This document shows positions 40,501-55,500 of a DNA stretch of 64,000 nucleotides, one piece after another. The DNA is taken from contig NMRB01002257.1 in NCBI GenBank assembly GCA_002633025.1, positions 17,904-81,903 of the forward strand. Direction: 5' to 3'. Every line of letters starts with the position of its first letter. Positions within the stretch are counted from its first letter, which is position 1. The stretch comes from Notospermus geniculatus. Lineage: Eukaryota; Nemertea; Pilidiophora; Heteronemertea; Lineidae. A model generated the notes under the pieces. That model was given only the letters and a program-made list of their open reading frames with translations, had not been told where the DNA came from and searched no databases. The position numbers and the translations under genes were made by a program.

Positions 40501-43500
40501 CGATCTGCAGTGGCAAAGGAAGGCCCTAAAGGATATCCAGCTGCCATGTCTTGACATCTTTATCACAACAGTAATTGCCATTCCGTACCCATGGAGCAAT
40601 TCTTTGGTTCATAACTTCCAGCAGGGCAATAACTTCCTTTAGGACATGGTAACTCATCTGGCTTCGTTGATCCCGATGGGCAGTAGTACCCGGGCCAACA
40701 CTGACCAGATGGTTTAGTCATGGCAGCTGATCCACAGTAGTAACCTGGAATCAAACAAAAGTAGTTAGCACTAACTGGCCTGAGATTCAGTCACGTGAAA
40801 AAGCAACACACAATAAATGGTCCGTGGACCATGTGCTCACCCACCTGGGTGAAAGAACGAAGTGTCAAGTCAATATGTTCCAGGGAAAAATCATACCAGG
40901 TTAGAACTTTCTTTGCGATATTTTTCAGTATTTTGCACACATCACAACCAAAAGATCATAAAGGCAAGGGGAGTATGATCAACTCTGCATGGTCAACAAA
41001 CCTTTAGGGCACACCAAACAGTCAGAGATATTAGTCATCCTCGTGGTATTCAAGAAGAAGCCTCGTGGACATTCCCTTGGAGCAGATGATTGTCGCGGGC
41101 AGAAGTATCCCATGGGACATTCTCCTCCAGTGGTGTCGTCTTTAGGATGGGGTATGGTTGCACCACCAGAACAATAGAATCTGAAAGAAAGGACATCAGG
41201 ACGTCAGACAAGACGCACTGGACGAAAGGAACCTAAAAATGAGTTCTTGAGTAATTTTCAGATATTAATGCGAAATACAACTGCAAAAGATGCCATAATC
41301 TTTTGATTTACTAACCCTTCGTCACATGATGTGTTGACATTGGCCTGTCCTGACTCATTACAATAAAATCCTCCAGGACAGGGAGTACATTGGGACTGTG
41401 ACTGAAGCCCAAAGTGAGGGTTGAAGCTGCCAGGAGGACACTTGTTCTCATCTGGCTTCTTTGTCATGGCAGGGCAATAGTGACCTACAATGAAATAAAT
41501 CGATGTCAGCGAAATATTTTTGATCTCTTTTTGATGTCATTTACGTTGACATCATCAAGCATTTAGCCACAGTTCAGCTGTAAATCAACGAAAAGGAAGC
41601 AAGAAGACAGAATAACCAACAATATATACCATTCTCAAGTTGTCATGCTACACCACATCAAGGTGTCTACATTAAATACAAGGATACCAACATAAATCGC
41701 AAATACAGTACAGAATTCAAAGGATACAATACTATACCACCACACTTGTTGTAAGAAACACAATAGCCTACAACCAGAATACAACATTTTCGGGAATATG
41801 ATACATGACATCACCCACCTTGAGGACATATAGTCTTGTTGGAGAGAAATTTCTCACAGAAGTAACCAGGAGGACATGGTTTACAGCTTCCTTTGCCAGC
41901 TTCATCTTGGTATGTTCCAGGTGCACAAACAGTTGGATGGTTGCTTCCACGGGGACAATAGTGGCCTGAAACAGTTCAGGCACTCTGGACCTATCTAATG
42001 ATTCCATTTGATTTCTCCTGTCCGACGTTTCATGCAATATCAAGGAATGCATGCTGTCTTGCTCTCTTTAAGAAGACAGGTTTGAAACCCAATGGATTGG
42101 TTACTCGTGGTATCAAAGTTGTTGTTAAAATATGTGTGAACATGTGTGCCTGTTACTGACCACGTCCGTTTGACAGCAAAATGCTTGCCCTTTTAAATGA
42201 GATATCAGTCGATGACAAATTCGGGACAGTTGAAAATCGATGCTCACCTGTGGGGCAAATAAATTTCATTGGGTCACTCTGTACCATGGAAACATGGCAG
42301 TAGTAGCCAACCTTGCAGAGTCCTGATGTCTCAACATTACCATATCCTTGACAGTAGTGACCCTCTGGACAAGGGATACATTCAGAAGGGCTCTGCGCAC
42401 CAGTGTAATTGAGATATGTGCCAGCAGGGCAGAGATGTCCCACTGATTCACCCTTCTCACAGAACTGTCCAGCAGGACAAGGATAAGCTGTAGAGAAAAG
42501 TTACAAGTAGTTACAGGAATGTGAGCTCTGAGTCAGCCCTGCCCTCGGCTCAAACATCTAAATGGTAACAACTTGATAGGCCTCCCTCGAAGCTTGGCTG
42601 AAGGTATGGAACAATCGACTGTATTATTGAGGTTGAACACTATCCTGCACAATGCAGTAACCTATAACGAGGAACCGAGATGAAATTCAAGGAATAGCTT
42701 TCATGAACTTACCAGTTGAATTTCCCAGACTGCCATTAACACTCCATGAACCCAGCTGACAGAAGTACCCTGGAAAGCATTCGTCTCCCGGATCAGCCAT
42801 TTTTGCTTCAGGACACTGTCTACCAGGTTTACAGGGGAAGGGTTTGGCACTGCCCTTTGGGCAGTAATTCCCTGGTTTGCAATGGCCACCTTGCCTTGTT
42901 TTGTTTGGATACGGTGTTGTTGCTCCTAGATGACAGTAGAAGCCAGCAGCGCACTCTCCTCTGGGTTCGATAGCCGCCTCAGCATCGCAGTAGTGCCTGA
43001 AACATCATGGTAATACAGATCAAAATGTGATGAAGCATCTACTAAAACAATTTTTTGTTCTCACCAACTAACTGACTGGGTTTAAGACACAACCTAGGGG
43101 TTCAAAGTGTTTTCGCATATGCACGGATAGGGTCTTTCTTTTCTGAGAGTCGACAACCAAATTGGTGGCGGTCGTGGCACTTACCCGGGAGGACAATCTA
43201 AACAATACTGCCATTGATGCATGCCAGTAAGATTACTGAAAGTGCCTGGTTTACAGGGTTCATACTCCCCGCCTCTGGTTCCCTTGGGGCAGTAATGACC
43301 AACTGGACATATCACTGGGCTGGTAGTATTTTCTCCGCAGTAGAAACCCTTTGGGCAGGTCTCACATTTGGATTGGCCTTGGAGATTCTGGTATGTCCCA
43401 GCTGGACAAGGTTCAGGGAAAGTAGCTGCTACTCCACATTTATGGCCTATGGATGAAAGAAGGAATCACTGAGTACACTGTAACAAAGGGTTAAAAGGAT

Positions 43501-46500
43501 ATGCGGGTTCTTAAAGAGCCTAGCATTTGATTAAATCTCTGGATTCAGCAATAACTTACCAAAAGGACAAATGTCGCCATATGATGCATTAGAGGGGGTG
43601 ACAGATGATGACCTTCCAGTGCAGAAGTAACCAGCAGAGCACTCAGGTCCAGGAGCTGTCATGTTCGTCTGAGGACATGCATGGCCAGGAGGACAGTCCT
43701 TGCATTTGTCCAAGCTGCCGTAACCAGCACTGAAGCTGAAAGCGACACACAACGTGATGATGACTTGCTGATAATGTGTCAGATGACGGAAGAATTGTGT
43801 AAGTGAGGTAATACATGTGTAGCATTAGTGAAAGATTTTCATACTAGAAATGAACTTGAGTCAGCAGACTGCCTCACCTCGTCCAGGTGTTGGGTGTCTG
43901 CTGATTTAGCACAGATGGCCATCCGATGATACAACAAAAATTGGCATCCCTTACCCATAGGTTCCTTTAGGACAGGGCAGGGGCACCTGACTTCCGTCTG
44001 GACAATAAAACCCCTTAGGGCACACTCCATAATCCAAGTTATCATCATCTCCAGGTGTGGGTATGGTTGCTCGACGTCTTGACCAGTAGCCAGCATTCAT
44101 TTTTCCAGTGGCATTCAACAAACCTATGAAATCGACAAGTGTTGAAGAAATTCCTTCAGCAGATAATTAAGAAGCACATACTAGTATCAAGTGATCCCTT
44201 CCGATTTGAGTTTGCATCAAGATACACGTAACAGGCCTACTCTGCGGACTCGTGATGAGTAGCTCTGTAAATGCCTTGAAATAGGTTAGCAATGGTCCCT
44301 ACCTTCATCTTGGCAGTAAAACCCAGCAGGACAAGGTGCACACTCTTCAGCCGACATCAGTCCACGGCTCCTACCAAGTGTCCCAGAGGGACAAGGAGTT
44401 GGCCACTTGGTGGGAATGTTTTTCGAACTTGCTGGGCAGAAATGACCTGAATAAGAAATAAACACCCTGATGAAGTTGCTGAGAGAATGCATAAGTGTCA
44501 CAACTAAGCTATTTTAATACAGATTACATTTCCCTACATTTCCCAGTCAACAAACTTCGATTAACATGAGGTAGTTAGGTTCTATAACTTACCAAGAGGG
44601 CAGAAGACTGGATCTTTTCCTGGACGACAACTGTACCCAGCAGGACAGAGAATACACCATTCCAGCCCAGAATAATTGGCATGAAATCCAGCAGGACAAA
44701 CCCTTGGCTTCTTTATGCCTGCAGGGCAATGATATCTCTTTGGACAGACATCTCCTGTGGAGTCATTGACAGGGTTGGCACGCCATGCGCCCTCTCTGCA
44801 GAAAAATCCAGCAGCGCACGAACCTAGAAACCAAAATGATGACGTAAAGATCGGCAAGTTCCATCTACATTTTGTCTTTCCCCATGCACTTCTTCTCTTG
44901 CAATTCTTTCAGAAGTTCATCCCATGAATCCATTTTCAAGATTGCTGAAGCCAGTGAGTTTCAGCAATAGTTACCTCAGCAGGAGTTCTCAGTCCGCCCC
45001 ACACAGCAACTCATCGTCTTCAACCTGTTCACAGGCAAACCACGAATCACGCGGCTCAGGGCCAGTGCTTCAAAAGACAACTGACTCACCCGTCGGTTTC
45101 TCCAACCCAGTTGTATTGCAGTACTTCCCAGGATCACATTTCTGACAACTGTTCTCTTCTGAAACACCCCTGAATGATGGGTTGTATGTCCCCTTTGGAC
45201 AAGGTATCATCATGAGTGCCCCCTCCATGCAGTAGTGACCAGGGTGGCATTGGTCACCCCAAAGGATGAGCGTCCGGTTGCCTGCGGTGTTGTTATTGAA
45301 GACAGGGTCATCGGCAAGGGCATTGAGATAGCAGATGTGTCCAGCCAGACACTTCCCAGTTGGAGCTGTTGCACCTCTGTCACGACAGAAATAGCCTCGA
45401 GGACAGTCTGTGCAGTTTTTGCGGGATGACCCATGGGTTCTGAAACATACAGTTACAGGTTATCTTTCCCATACGAACTGCTAGTCAGTCAGGACTGACT
45501 GCCTCACTCAAGGACCCACATCATGTCTCTGAGTAAATGAGACTCAGTCTCTCTGAGTTGAGTTGTTAACCAAGATCGTCATTTTTTAAAAATGAAATGA
45601 AATTTATTTGCAACAAAAAAACATACAAATGTAAAAGTAATACATAGGAAAGGGCCGAGGCCAGGTGGCATTTTTGGCCCTGGGTACAACTAAAATACAA
45701 AGTAATGGCGGGAAATTTACATAGAAGAGGAAGGGATCAAAGAAAACAGGGAAATTAACAAAGACAAAGTAGCCTACAATATGCACAGAGTCATGGCAGC
45801 AACTCGACTCCAGAGAGGCCTCGAGCAAGTTAGACTGAAGAACAAGCAATCCTTTCCAGTTGATCAGCTGAAGTAAGAATCAAATGGTGAATCATACATG
45901 TAGAAGCAGACTGATGAAGCAAGTAGTTTGAAGGAGCATAGGCCTAAGTAGGCAGTACTGCAAATGTGATGTCTTTCAGACACAGTGCTGACATTTGGAA
46001 TACATGTAAGTTTATCATCAGTACTTACATTCCCAAAAATGTCCCTGGTGGACAGTCACTCGGCACCAAACTACCAGCAACGCAATATTTTCCCTTTGGA
46101 CATGGAATGTGGAAGTCCATCTTCATCTTGGGGCAATAATAGCCTGGTTCACACGTAAGACATACAGGAGCCTTGTCATAAGGCATGTATGTTCCTTGTT
46201 GGCATTCTTTGGGTTCCTTGGACCCATTGGGAGTGTAGTATCCTGGTGGGGTGACCATCTGCCTGGGAGTCTTGGCACCCCCAGGACAGTAAAAGCCACC
46301 CCAACACTTTCCTGTTGGTTCTCCACCAGATATTGTGTTGCAGTAGAATCCAGGGTCACATTCCATGCAGTCGTAGTGATTGGTGGCACCTGTTGTGTTG
46401 CCGTATGTTCCAGGAGGACATGGACGGACGTAAGCAGCACCTTGTAAGGAAAAGACAATCTCTGAATTGCATATCTGCTGAGCACTGGACATGGTACCGG

Positions 46501-49500
46501 TACCGGTATATGTTTTTAGAGTAGGTCACTTGAATGATATTCTGGCAATCACTGAAGTGAGTACCTGAAGGAGAAGCCCTGATAGCCTAGTGGCTATCAT
46601 GTCCGCTTAGCAAGCGGCAGGTCCTGGGTTCGAATCCAGCCCAGGCCATGTGGGATTAATCATCCCTGGCTCTTCACATCCGCCGCATGGAAGAGTAAGC
46701 TGTAGTGCTTGTACCTTGTTCCTTTGCAAGGGCAAGTAAAAGACTCCAAAGGTCCCGACACATCTGAATAAGTGAGGAACATGAGTAGCTTGAGGTGGCC
46801 TCTTCCGTACCGTATTACCAGGGCCAATAATGCTATGGCTTCAGCCCTGACGGAAAAAAACTAATACAAACACAAAATACAGTATACCTGCAGGACAAAA
46901 GCCTCCAACGGGACAAGGCTCTCCAGTCACCCCATCATCTGGCCTTGATGTATTCGAACTGCTGTAGCATACGTATCCAGGGTTACAGAGTCCATGAGGT
47001 TGGAGAAGACCAGGGGAATCACAGTACCAGCCACCATCGCATGGTGTACAAGTCTCAGCACTGATGATATCTGAAAAATCCAAACGATTGTGCTCATTCA
47101 CTTCTGGGATCTCTACTAGAAAGTGCCTGAGGAAGACCCCAGTTGGGGTCCAAAATTTGCGAAGTTCGGAGACGACTTTACGTATTCCTTCACTTCTGGG
47201 CTCTCTATACACTAGAAAGTGCCTGAGGAAGACCCCGGTTGCGGTCGAAAATTTGCGAAGTTCGGAGACGACTTTACGTATTATATCATTTTGTGTGGCG
47301 TTGTTTGTGCTTTATGTGGGATATACCGGTAAATTATAAAGGAAAACAGAATTTCAGAGCATTAAAGATTTACAACTTTAAAGATGTAAATACTTACTAG
47401 ACCTGTTTCCATAGCTACCAGGGAAACAAGGCATCGGTTTGGGTCCTCCATCAGGACAGAAATAGCCCCTTGGACAATCGCGTGGGATGCCAGTTCCAAG
47501 TGGACAATAGAAACCCTTCGGACAGAGCTTACAGTCTGTGACCTTTTTGGTACCGAGCACATCTGAATAAGTTCCATTTGGGCAGGGAACCTGAAAAATT
47601 TGAATCAATTCCATGCACATACTAATTCATTTGGCCGAAATGCATATGAACTGTTTTTTTAATTCTTGATAAAATGGTAACAAATCCTCAGAAGGGTCTT
47701 TTTCCATCTTTCAGCATTAAGACTTTTTAACAAACCTGTCTTGGTCCATACGCCCCAATCATTACGTTTCCATATCCAATGCTGGAATTCCTGTATGGAC
47801 TCCGGAAGGGGCTCGGACAATAGAATCCTTTATCACAAGGTCCTGAGATATGCCATGATTTCTCCAGGCAGTATCCACCAGGTGTACATGGTCTGCAATC
47901 GGTTATGTCACCTGCTCCAGGCTCTGGTCTCATTGTACCCATGGGACATGGCCACTCCAAAGCAGACCCTGTGTGCAATGAAAAAATGGGACATTTAAAC
48001 ACAGTTGATGGAAAGGGAAAGAACGACAGGCACTTGACGTAAGGAGCCTCCTCATGTGTCACGATTGAGCCATCAAGTTAATGCTGGAATCTTAGTTTAG
48101 GGTGAAAACCACAACATACGCCAGTTTCTGTGATCAGGGCCCATCTTTATAAACATACTTAAGTCAAAGTGTGATACTTACCTTTTGTGTTGAACAAAGG
48201 ATAAGTGTCACACTTACACTTAAGAACTGCTTTAGTCTAAGTGTGACACTTATCCTTTGTTCAACACAAAAGATAAGTTTCACACTTTGGGCCGTATTCT
48301 AGAGGCTTCCTTAACTCTAAGGTTTACCTTTAGCTATTGTTTGCAGGGCAGAATACAAAAGCTTGAAGTGGACCTTGAGTTAAGCAGGCTCCTAAGCCGC
48401 GTTTACACCTGAGGAAATTGCCGGACCTGACCCGGCTCTGACCCGCGTTTTTTGCGTTTACACCTCTGAAAATCGGATCCGGATTAAAAATTGCCGGACT
48501 AATTTAGCCCGCTTTCGCTCGGCGGGTCTGATCCGGATTATACTTTAGCCCGGCAATTTCATAGGTGTGGACAGAAAAAGGCCGGGCTAAAACGTTTACT
48601 GAGCCCACCGACAGGTGTCGGTCTGCTAAAATTGAATGGGTGGTGTGTCTATAAATAGCATGGCCAGCGTTCAATATCGTAAGACGAATAATAGGTGTGG
48701 ACAGAAAATTCAATGGATCCGGGTTAAATTCGAACCCGGGCCTGGAAAAATTGCATAGGTGTAAACACGGCTATANACAGACTTGCCTATTGTGCATATC
48801 TTGCAATCTGATACATTTTTTATGCCAAACTCATCATTGTAAGTGCCATTTGGACAGGGGAACTCGTATGCCAACTTCGTGCCAGCGGGACAGTAATATC
48901 CCGGAGGACAGGGACCAGATGGGGAGCCACCACCACCTGAAATCAGAATTTTAGAAATTTTAATGCAAAATTGATTCGAAAAAGCGTCCTAAAGTCCAAA
49001 CTATCTCAGGAACTGCATCCATTTAAATTTTAAATTTTCCTGTCACCTTGAAGGATTACTTAATTTTGAAGAGTAGATGTCCACAAAACAGCAGTTATTT
49101 GAGTTAGATGTTAAAAGCATTACCTTCGCAGTAGAATCTCTCATCACACACCGTACACTGCTCAGCCATCCAAATATTCGACCTCCTCGTGTAGGTTCCC
49201 GCTGGACATGGGAATCTATCCGGTGATGGGGATCCTTCAGGACAGTAATGACCTGGAGCACAGGGTTGGGGCTTGTCATAGTTCAGACCTGTTCCCCAGG
49301 TACAGTAGCTTCCAGGAGGACATGGCTCACAGTCATCAGAACTGGTTGCATTTGTTGATCCTGTGTATGTCCCAGGTGGACATTTGAATTGCCAGGGAAC
49401 TATTGTGCCTGGTGGACAAAAGTGACCTGCAAATGCAACGAATATTTTCCTTTCAGTAGGCCTAGTAAGTTTCTTCTACCACAAGGGAAGAAGAAGTAAC

Positions 49501-52500
49501 AAGCAAAACCGTTGGCGAAAACAAAAGAAAAATTTACATCAAACCTTTTACACAGACTTAACACTGCAATACAAGAATGAGCCAGATCATCAGAGACCAG
49601 GGTCTATATATTCATAAACATACTTAAGTCAAAGTGTGATACTTATCTTTTGTGTTGAACAAAGGATAAGTGTCACACTTAGACTTAAGTAGTTTTATGA
49701 AATATGGGTGCAGACGAATAGAATGTAAGATAATTCAGCTCCTCACCTTCAAGGCATGGCTCCGTCACATCATCTAAACCAACCTCAGGACAAGCCCATC
49801 CAGCAGTACAAGGGACACAGCTTAGAGGGTGGCCCATCCCCTCAAAAGGGTTATAAGTGCCAGGATTGCAGGGAATTGGTTTGACACTGGGTTGACTGGG
49901 GTACCCCCAAGGACAGTAGTGGCCAGAAGCACAAACCTCGCACTCTGTTTCATCTGTAAAAGGACATACCCATTTCTGTTGACTCAGAGGGTAAGGCTGA
50001 GGTTCATTTTACTCAGGACACATCATCTGACCAGTACTGTCAGTATCATTTGCTTCAAATAACTAAAAAAACAGTCCCACAGGCCTGGTTCACATCAAAT
50101 CAAGTAGCCTACATCACAAATGAGACATCACAACAGAGAAATACATGCAGATGCATCTCCGAAGAATATACATTAGTAGTGCACAGTATCCATTTTTGTG
50201 TAGTATCCACCAAGCCACATTTTGTATAAAACTTGTACTGATTTGTACTGTTCTTACTTGTTAGACCAAGCTGGTCACTCCAGGTTCCTAAGGGACATGC
50301 ATGAACAAACCCACTCGGCTGGCCCTCTTCACAGTAGAACCCAGGTGGACACTTGAGACCTCCATCAGATGTCCCCTCCAGACAGTAATGTCCTTCCGGA
50401 CAAGGTTCACAGTCACTCTCATTTTTCACTCCCTTGCTTTCGTTGTATGTTCCTGCTGGACACGGGAATTGGTAGGGGAAGGCAGTACCATTCGGGCAGT
50501 AGAATCCTTTGGGGCAAAGATATGCATCGTATTCGTAATCTGTCATTCCAGTAAGTGGGCAAAAGAAACCTGAAATGAATATTTGAAGATATAATGAATA
50601 TTTTAAAATATTTAAACATAAAGTATCAGAGGTGTAACTACATGTATGGCAACTGAAATCACTTTTTATACATGTACATGTAGTTGGCATTTTGTTTTGA
50701 CGCCAAGAGTTTTGGCACTAGAAATTGTCCCTCTTCCATAATGGTGAGTTCTTATATAGCGCTTCATACCATGCCACAAATTTTGTTGCAGCATGATACT
50801 TTGTAAACGATGATGTTAGCTTTTGAGCCAGACTTCAGAGACCGTAACTCAGGGATTTATAGAGATTTACATCCTTTCGAACACTGGTATACTGCAGGGC
50901 GACGCAACCCGCAACTCACCTTCTGGACATTCAAAACAGGACTCAGGATCAGCCGAACCATTATACGGATTGTACGAGCCACGCGGACAGGGAATCCACA
51001 TTTTCCCATCACACCAACCACCGAAGGTACACTCTCCATCCCAGGGCTCACTTTCGTTTGAACCAGCCGCACAGATGAAGCCAGGACTACATTGGTCACA
51101 GATTACCGACGAGCCATTGGAGTATGTCCCAGGAGGACACATCTGTTTACGACTTCCTGCAGAAAAGTATCAAATCCAGTCGTGAAAGAGGTTTGGATTA
51201 GGTTCTTACTTAACCGTGACTCACATGAGTCAAGGAATTAACAGCAAAAAAAGTCATGAAATCATTGCAGTATTGTGAAAATGCAACTTCTAATTTATAG
51301 CTATTGATTTCTAGCGCACCCAACTAAAGAAGATTCTTCTAACTGGCTTCTGGAATCTTCTCTTCAGCTGCACAAAAAGCACTACTATCATTTAGAAAAG
51401 CAGAGTGATCCAAACCTTCTGGAGTAGGACAGAAATATCCAGGCTCGCACTCTGCACACTCCAGTGCCCCTGCATCGCTGTACAATCCAAGTTCACAAAG
51501 TTTAGGACTAGATGATGTAGTGGGGCAGTATGACCCCGCCGGACACAGTTTGCACGATTTCTGGTATCCTAATGAATAGTAGCCGACCTCACACGGTTTG
51601 CTGAAATTAAAATTCAAAATAATGCAGTCCTCAAAATATCAAGTAAAAGGGCAGGTGAGACTTCCACATCACCGACAAGTTCTTGTTCTGGAAGTCCTAC
51701 ATGTAGTTGCGCCTATATTTTTTACAACTTTAGAAAGTTTGGGGATACAATGCTGATCAATATGCTTTTTGTTTCATTGAAAAATTCCAACTGGTTAAAA
51801 AGTTATAGCATATTTCATGGATTTGGTCAGAGGAGAATGTTTGGTCTAATTTGATGACGTCATTGCAGGAATTTGCATAATGAGCATGCATTTTTGTGTT
51901 TTAATGGACTTGTGCAACTATTCATGTCAAAGAATGATGTCAGAAATTTGTCAATTAGTAAATATGTAAATGAAAATGAAGTTTATCTCCACATTGGATG
52001 GCTCAGATTTGATTTCATTTATCCCTGCAATGACATCACGCATAAATTAGCATTTTCGACCCTGGCTAGTTGCGAACAATGCAAAATCTTACCTGCTGTT
52101 TGAGAATACATCTGGGCACTCATATCCAGCGAGACAGGGGGTACACTTGGTCTGATTTCCAGGTGAATACGTCCCATCAGGGCATTGATACTTCAGGGAA
52201 CTCATTGTGTCCGGACAGGCATATCCTGCTGGACATGGGGTACAGTCTAAGGCTCGTGCCTCTGCGAAGAATCCCGGCTCGCATTTCTTCGGTTCTGCAC
52301 TTGTTGTATCGGTGCAAGAGTAGCCCGCTGGGCAATCAACGCATTTCTTGTACCCTACACCAGGAAAGATACTGTTGGATAAACCAGCTCCAGGAAATGT
52401 GACAGTAAGTGATTTTTTAACCCAAAGCCTAATTTAACGAAGACACTGCTGCATTTTTATGGCAGGCTTACCTGGCATTGAGTACTGCCCTGGTTGACAT

Positions 52501-55500
52501 GCAATGATGCCTGACCCATCTTTGCTTTTACACACCTTTCCCGCAGGACAAATGGTACATTTGGTGGCGTTACCGGGCGAGTATGACCCATCCTTGCATT
52601 CTACCTCTTTGGGAAGCCTGGAAATTGAAAAGCACTCTTGATTACAATGGGAGAAACAAGTAAGATAATTCACAGTTTGCAGATTAAAGTCCAATTTCAT
52701 CATGGGATAATTTGGAAAGCGAGCACAGACACACGTCCTATGATATGCTGGATGATGACGAAATTTCCTTGTACATTTAGCAGATGTGCAAGGCTATCAA
52801 AATCTAAACTCCAAAAGGCACTAACAGGATGATTTGTAACTTACGCCACAGATGGGCAGAACTTTCCAGCAGGACAACTTGTACAGATGACAGCGCCATA
52901 CTTTGAATATGATCCAGGATGGCACTTGGTCTTTTTGCTTGGGTCAGTTCGGCTGTGACAAGCGTAGCCAGCAGGGCAAGTGGTACAGTCCTTCTGGCCA
53001 GCTTTGGCTGATGAACCTGCAATGAATATTGAAACTGGTCATAACACATGGAAGCTGGCTGCAAAATCTTCAAGTCCATCAAAAGTATGGATTGAAATCT
53101 GACAGGTCGATCAGGCTGAGAGGAATGGCTGATGTGGAAGTGCAACAGCTTTTAACCGCAGACACTGGGACTCACTTTTCTGTCGATTATCATACAGAAT
53201 TATTTAAGATATTGGCTAGGCCTACCTGGGGAACAAAGGACAGGTTCCAATGAAGGTGATGGGCAGCGATGTCCAGCAGGACATTCCTTGCACTTTTCAG
53301 CTGTGGGATCAGTATTGTACCATCCAGCCTTGCATCGTGACGGGAGACCGTCTTTCTTGCAAACGTGTCCTGGAAACAAGATTCATACAAATCATTTGAT
53401 AAATAATTTGGCAGTTTAGCTAACTAAAGACTTATTTAATTTTTTGAAATTCTTATTGAAATTTTCAGTTCACTTGAGGAGGTGATAGTCAAGTGACTAA
53501 AATCAAACAGCTTTTGGTCATTACTGTACCGGTACTCAAGGAGCTTTTGATATGCATATTGAAAGGTCCCAGACTGTCCATTGGTTCAAAATCGAGGACA
53601 CATGTGTAGACTTTACCACGTGGGCAACGCCTGCAGGCAGATATAGGGTCATTTTTCCTTGAGTAAGTTCCATCAGGGCAATCCACAGCCTCTTTCTTAT
53701 TGGCACACAGTTTCCCAGCAGGACAATCCGAACATTTGTCCATTCCCTCAAGGGCATAATAACCATCACGACAGGGTCTAGGCATCCCAGACTCTTTGGG
53801 GCAGTAGTAACCAGCCGGACACTTTAGACAGTTAATCACTAGAAAGAAACAGTAATGCACAAGTAAACGATTCAGTCATACAAATGACCATCACTTTCGT
53901 TGTTCAAACAGAGGCAACAGCTGCCCTCAAAAAAACATTTTCCTGAAAACTCTTAGAAGGTGTTTTTCTGTTTTTTTTTCAGGAACATGGCAATGAAACT
54001 CCGAAAGTCTGGGTCAAGGGTACTGCAAGTTAATGCTTTCCTTGATGTAGGTATGCTTACCACCCAATGGACTGTACTCCCCTACGCCACATGCCTCAGG
54101 ATGACCCGATGTACACTTCTTCCCTCCAGGACATGCCACACACTTGCTACCACTCTTGTCAGCAGTGTGACCTGAAATACACAACTGCTTCATGTATGCT
54201 TCAATCGAATACTAGGCCTATAGTCATAGGATGCTCGTTATTTGGCAAAGCTTGGTCCAGAATTAACCAACATCCCAATCACAAACTCATTGGTAGAATA
54301 TTGAAGATTAGAAGAATGCGGTAGGTAACCATGGGTGAGTTTGATATGCAGTTGACAATGATATCACTGATGATATTTGGCAGTGGCTGCCTGGTTGAAC
54401 CTACCAGTAGGGCAGTCCACTGCATCTTTGCCGTCTGGACAGATCTTTCCAGCAGGACATGGCTTACAATTGGACCAACCATCAAGCGAGTAGGTTCCTG
54501 TTCTACAATTCTTTGGGTCTTCCCTAAATAACATGATTGTTCAAAATTGTAACTCGTCTTTGATGAAAAGATGAATCAATTTCGATATTTAAGGAATACT
54601 GACACCCCACCTTATGACTCATGCTTCAGCAGTTCAGGACTTTCCAGTTCCAAGTTACTCACATTCTGATGGCCCTCATCAACAGGACCGTGAAGAAGTG
54701 ACTAAAGAAACCCCAACAGAAGAGCAACAAATTGTAGCCCTTTTCACCCAATAGTGAAGGATACCGGTACCGCCAAGTCAGGTAACAAACATGTCAAAAT
54801 ATACTTATTCTGAAGACGGGCAATGCTCTGGGCACCGCCCCTACTGTCAACTTGCTGTCTTGTCAAACCAATACACCATTGAAACAGTCGGCAATTTTTT
54901 TTTTCTTCCGTGACGTCTTACTTTGGATTTATGCAACTCTTTCCAGCAGGACAAGGAAGACAAGTCGTGTGCAAAGAATCAGTCACATCACCTGCAAAAG
55001 GGAACATACTCTCATGCCTTTCTGATAGAAAAAGGTAGATAAGAGCGGAGTCAGTCACAACATAAATGGTTTGCCAAATACAACGCTCAAAAGTCAGTGT
55101 CAGACAAAAATGCAACTTTTCCTTTGGTTTCGCCAACAATGATGAATCGCTCACAGGAGGGGAAAAACCTTTTTGGCAGAAAGATTCATCAAACATTAAA
55201 CAGAAGATACTTCCAATGAGGACACCATCATTTGATGAAGTTCCATCAAAACTTACCCTGTTTGCAGGGGGTACACTTGACTGATTTCGGCTTACTAACA
55301 TGACCTTTAGCACATGGGCGAGGTCCTTGCTTTTGACTTGGACAGAACCTTCCAGGGGGGCATTCACGGCAGTGGCTGGCTCCTGAAAATAACAGTACTC
55401 CATAGGTACTCAATGAATTTATCATCTTCCCACTTTATCATTGAGCTAGGGCATGGGGAAGGGTGACAGGGCCTAGGCCTAAGTATATCAGGCCTATGTA

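Noticed and set aside
46576-46648. Functional tRNA-Ala gene
   Set aside because: Anticodon arm and B box are good, but acceptor and T stems do not pair fully and a SINE-like body follows.
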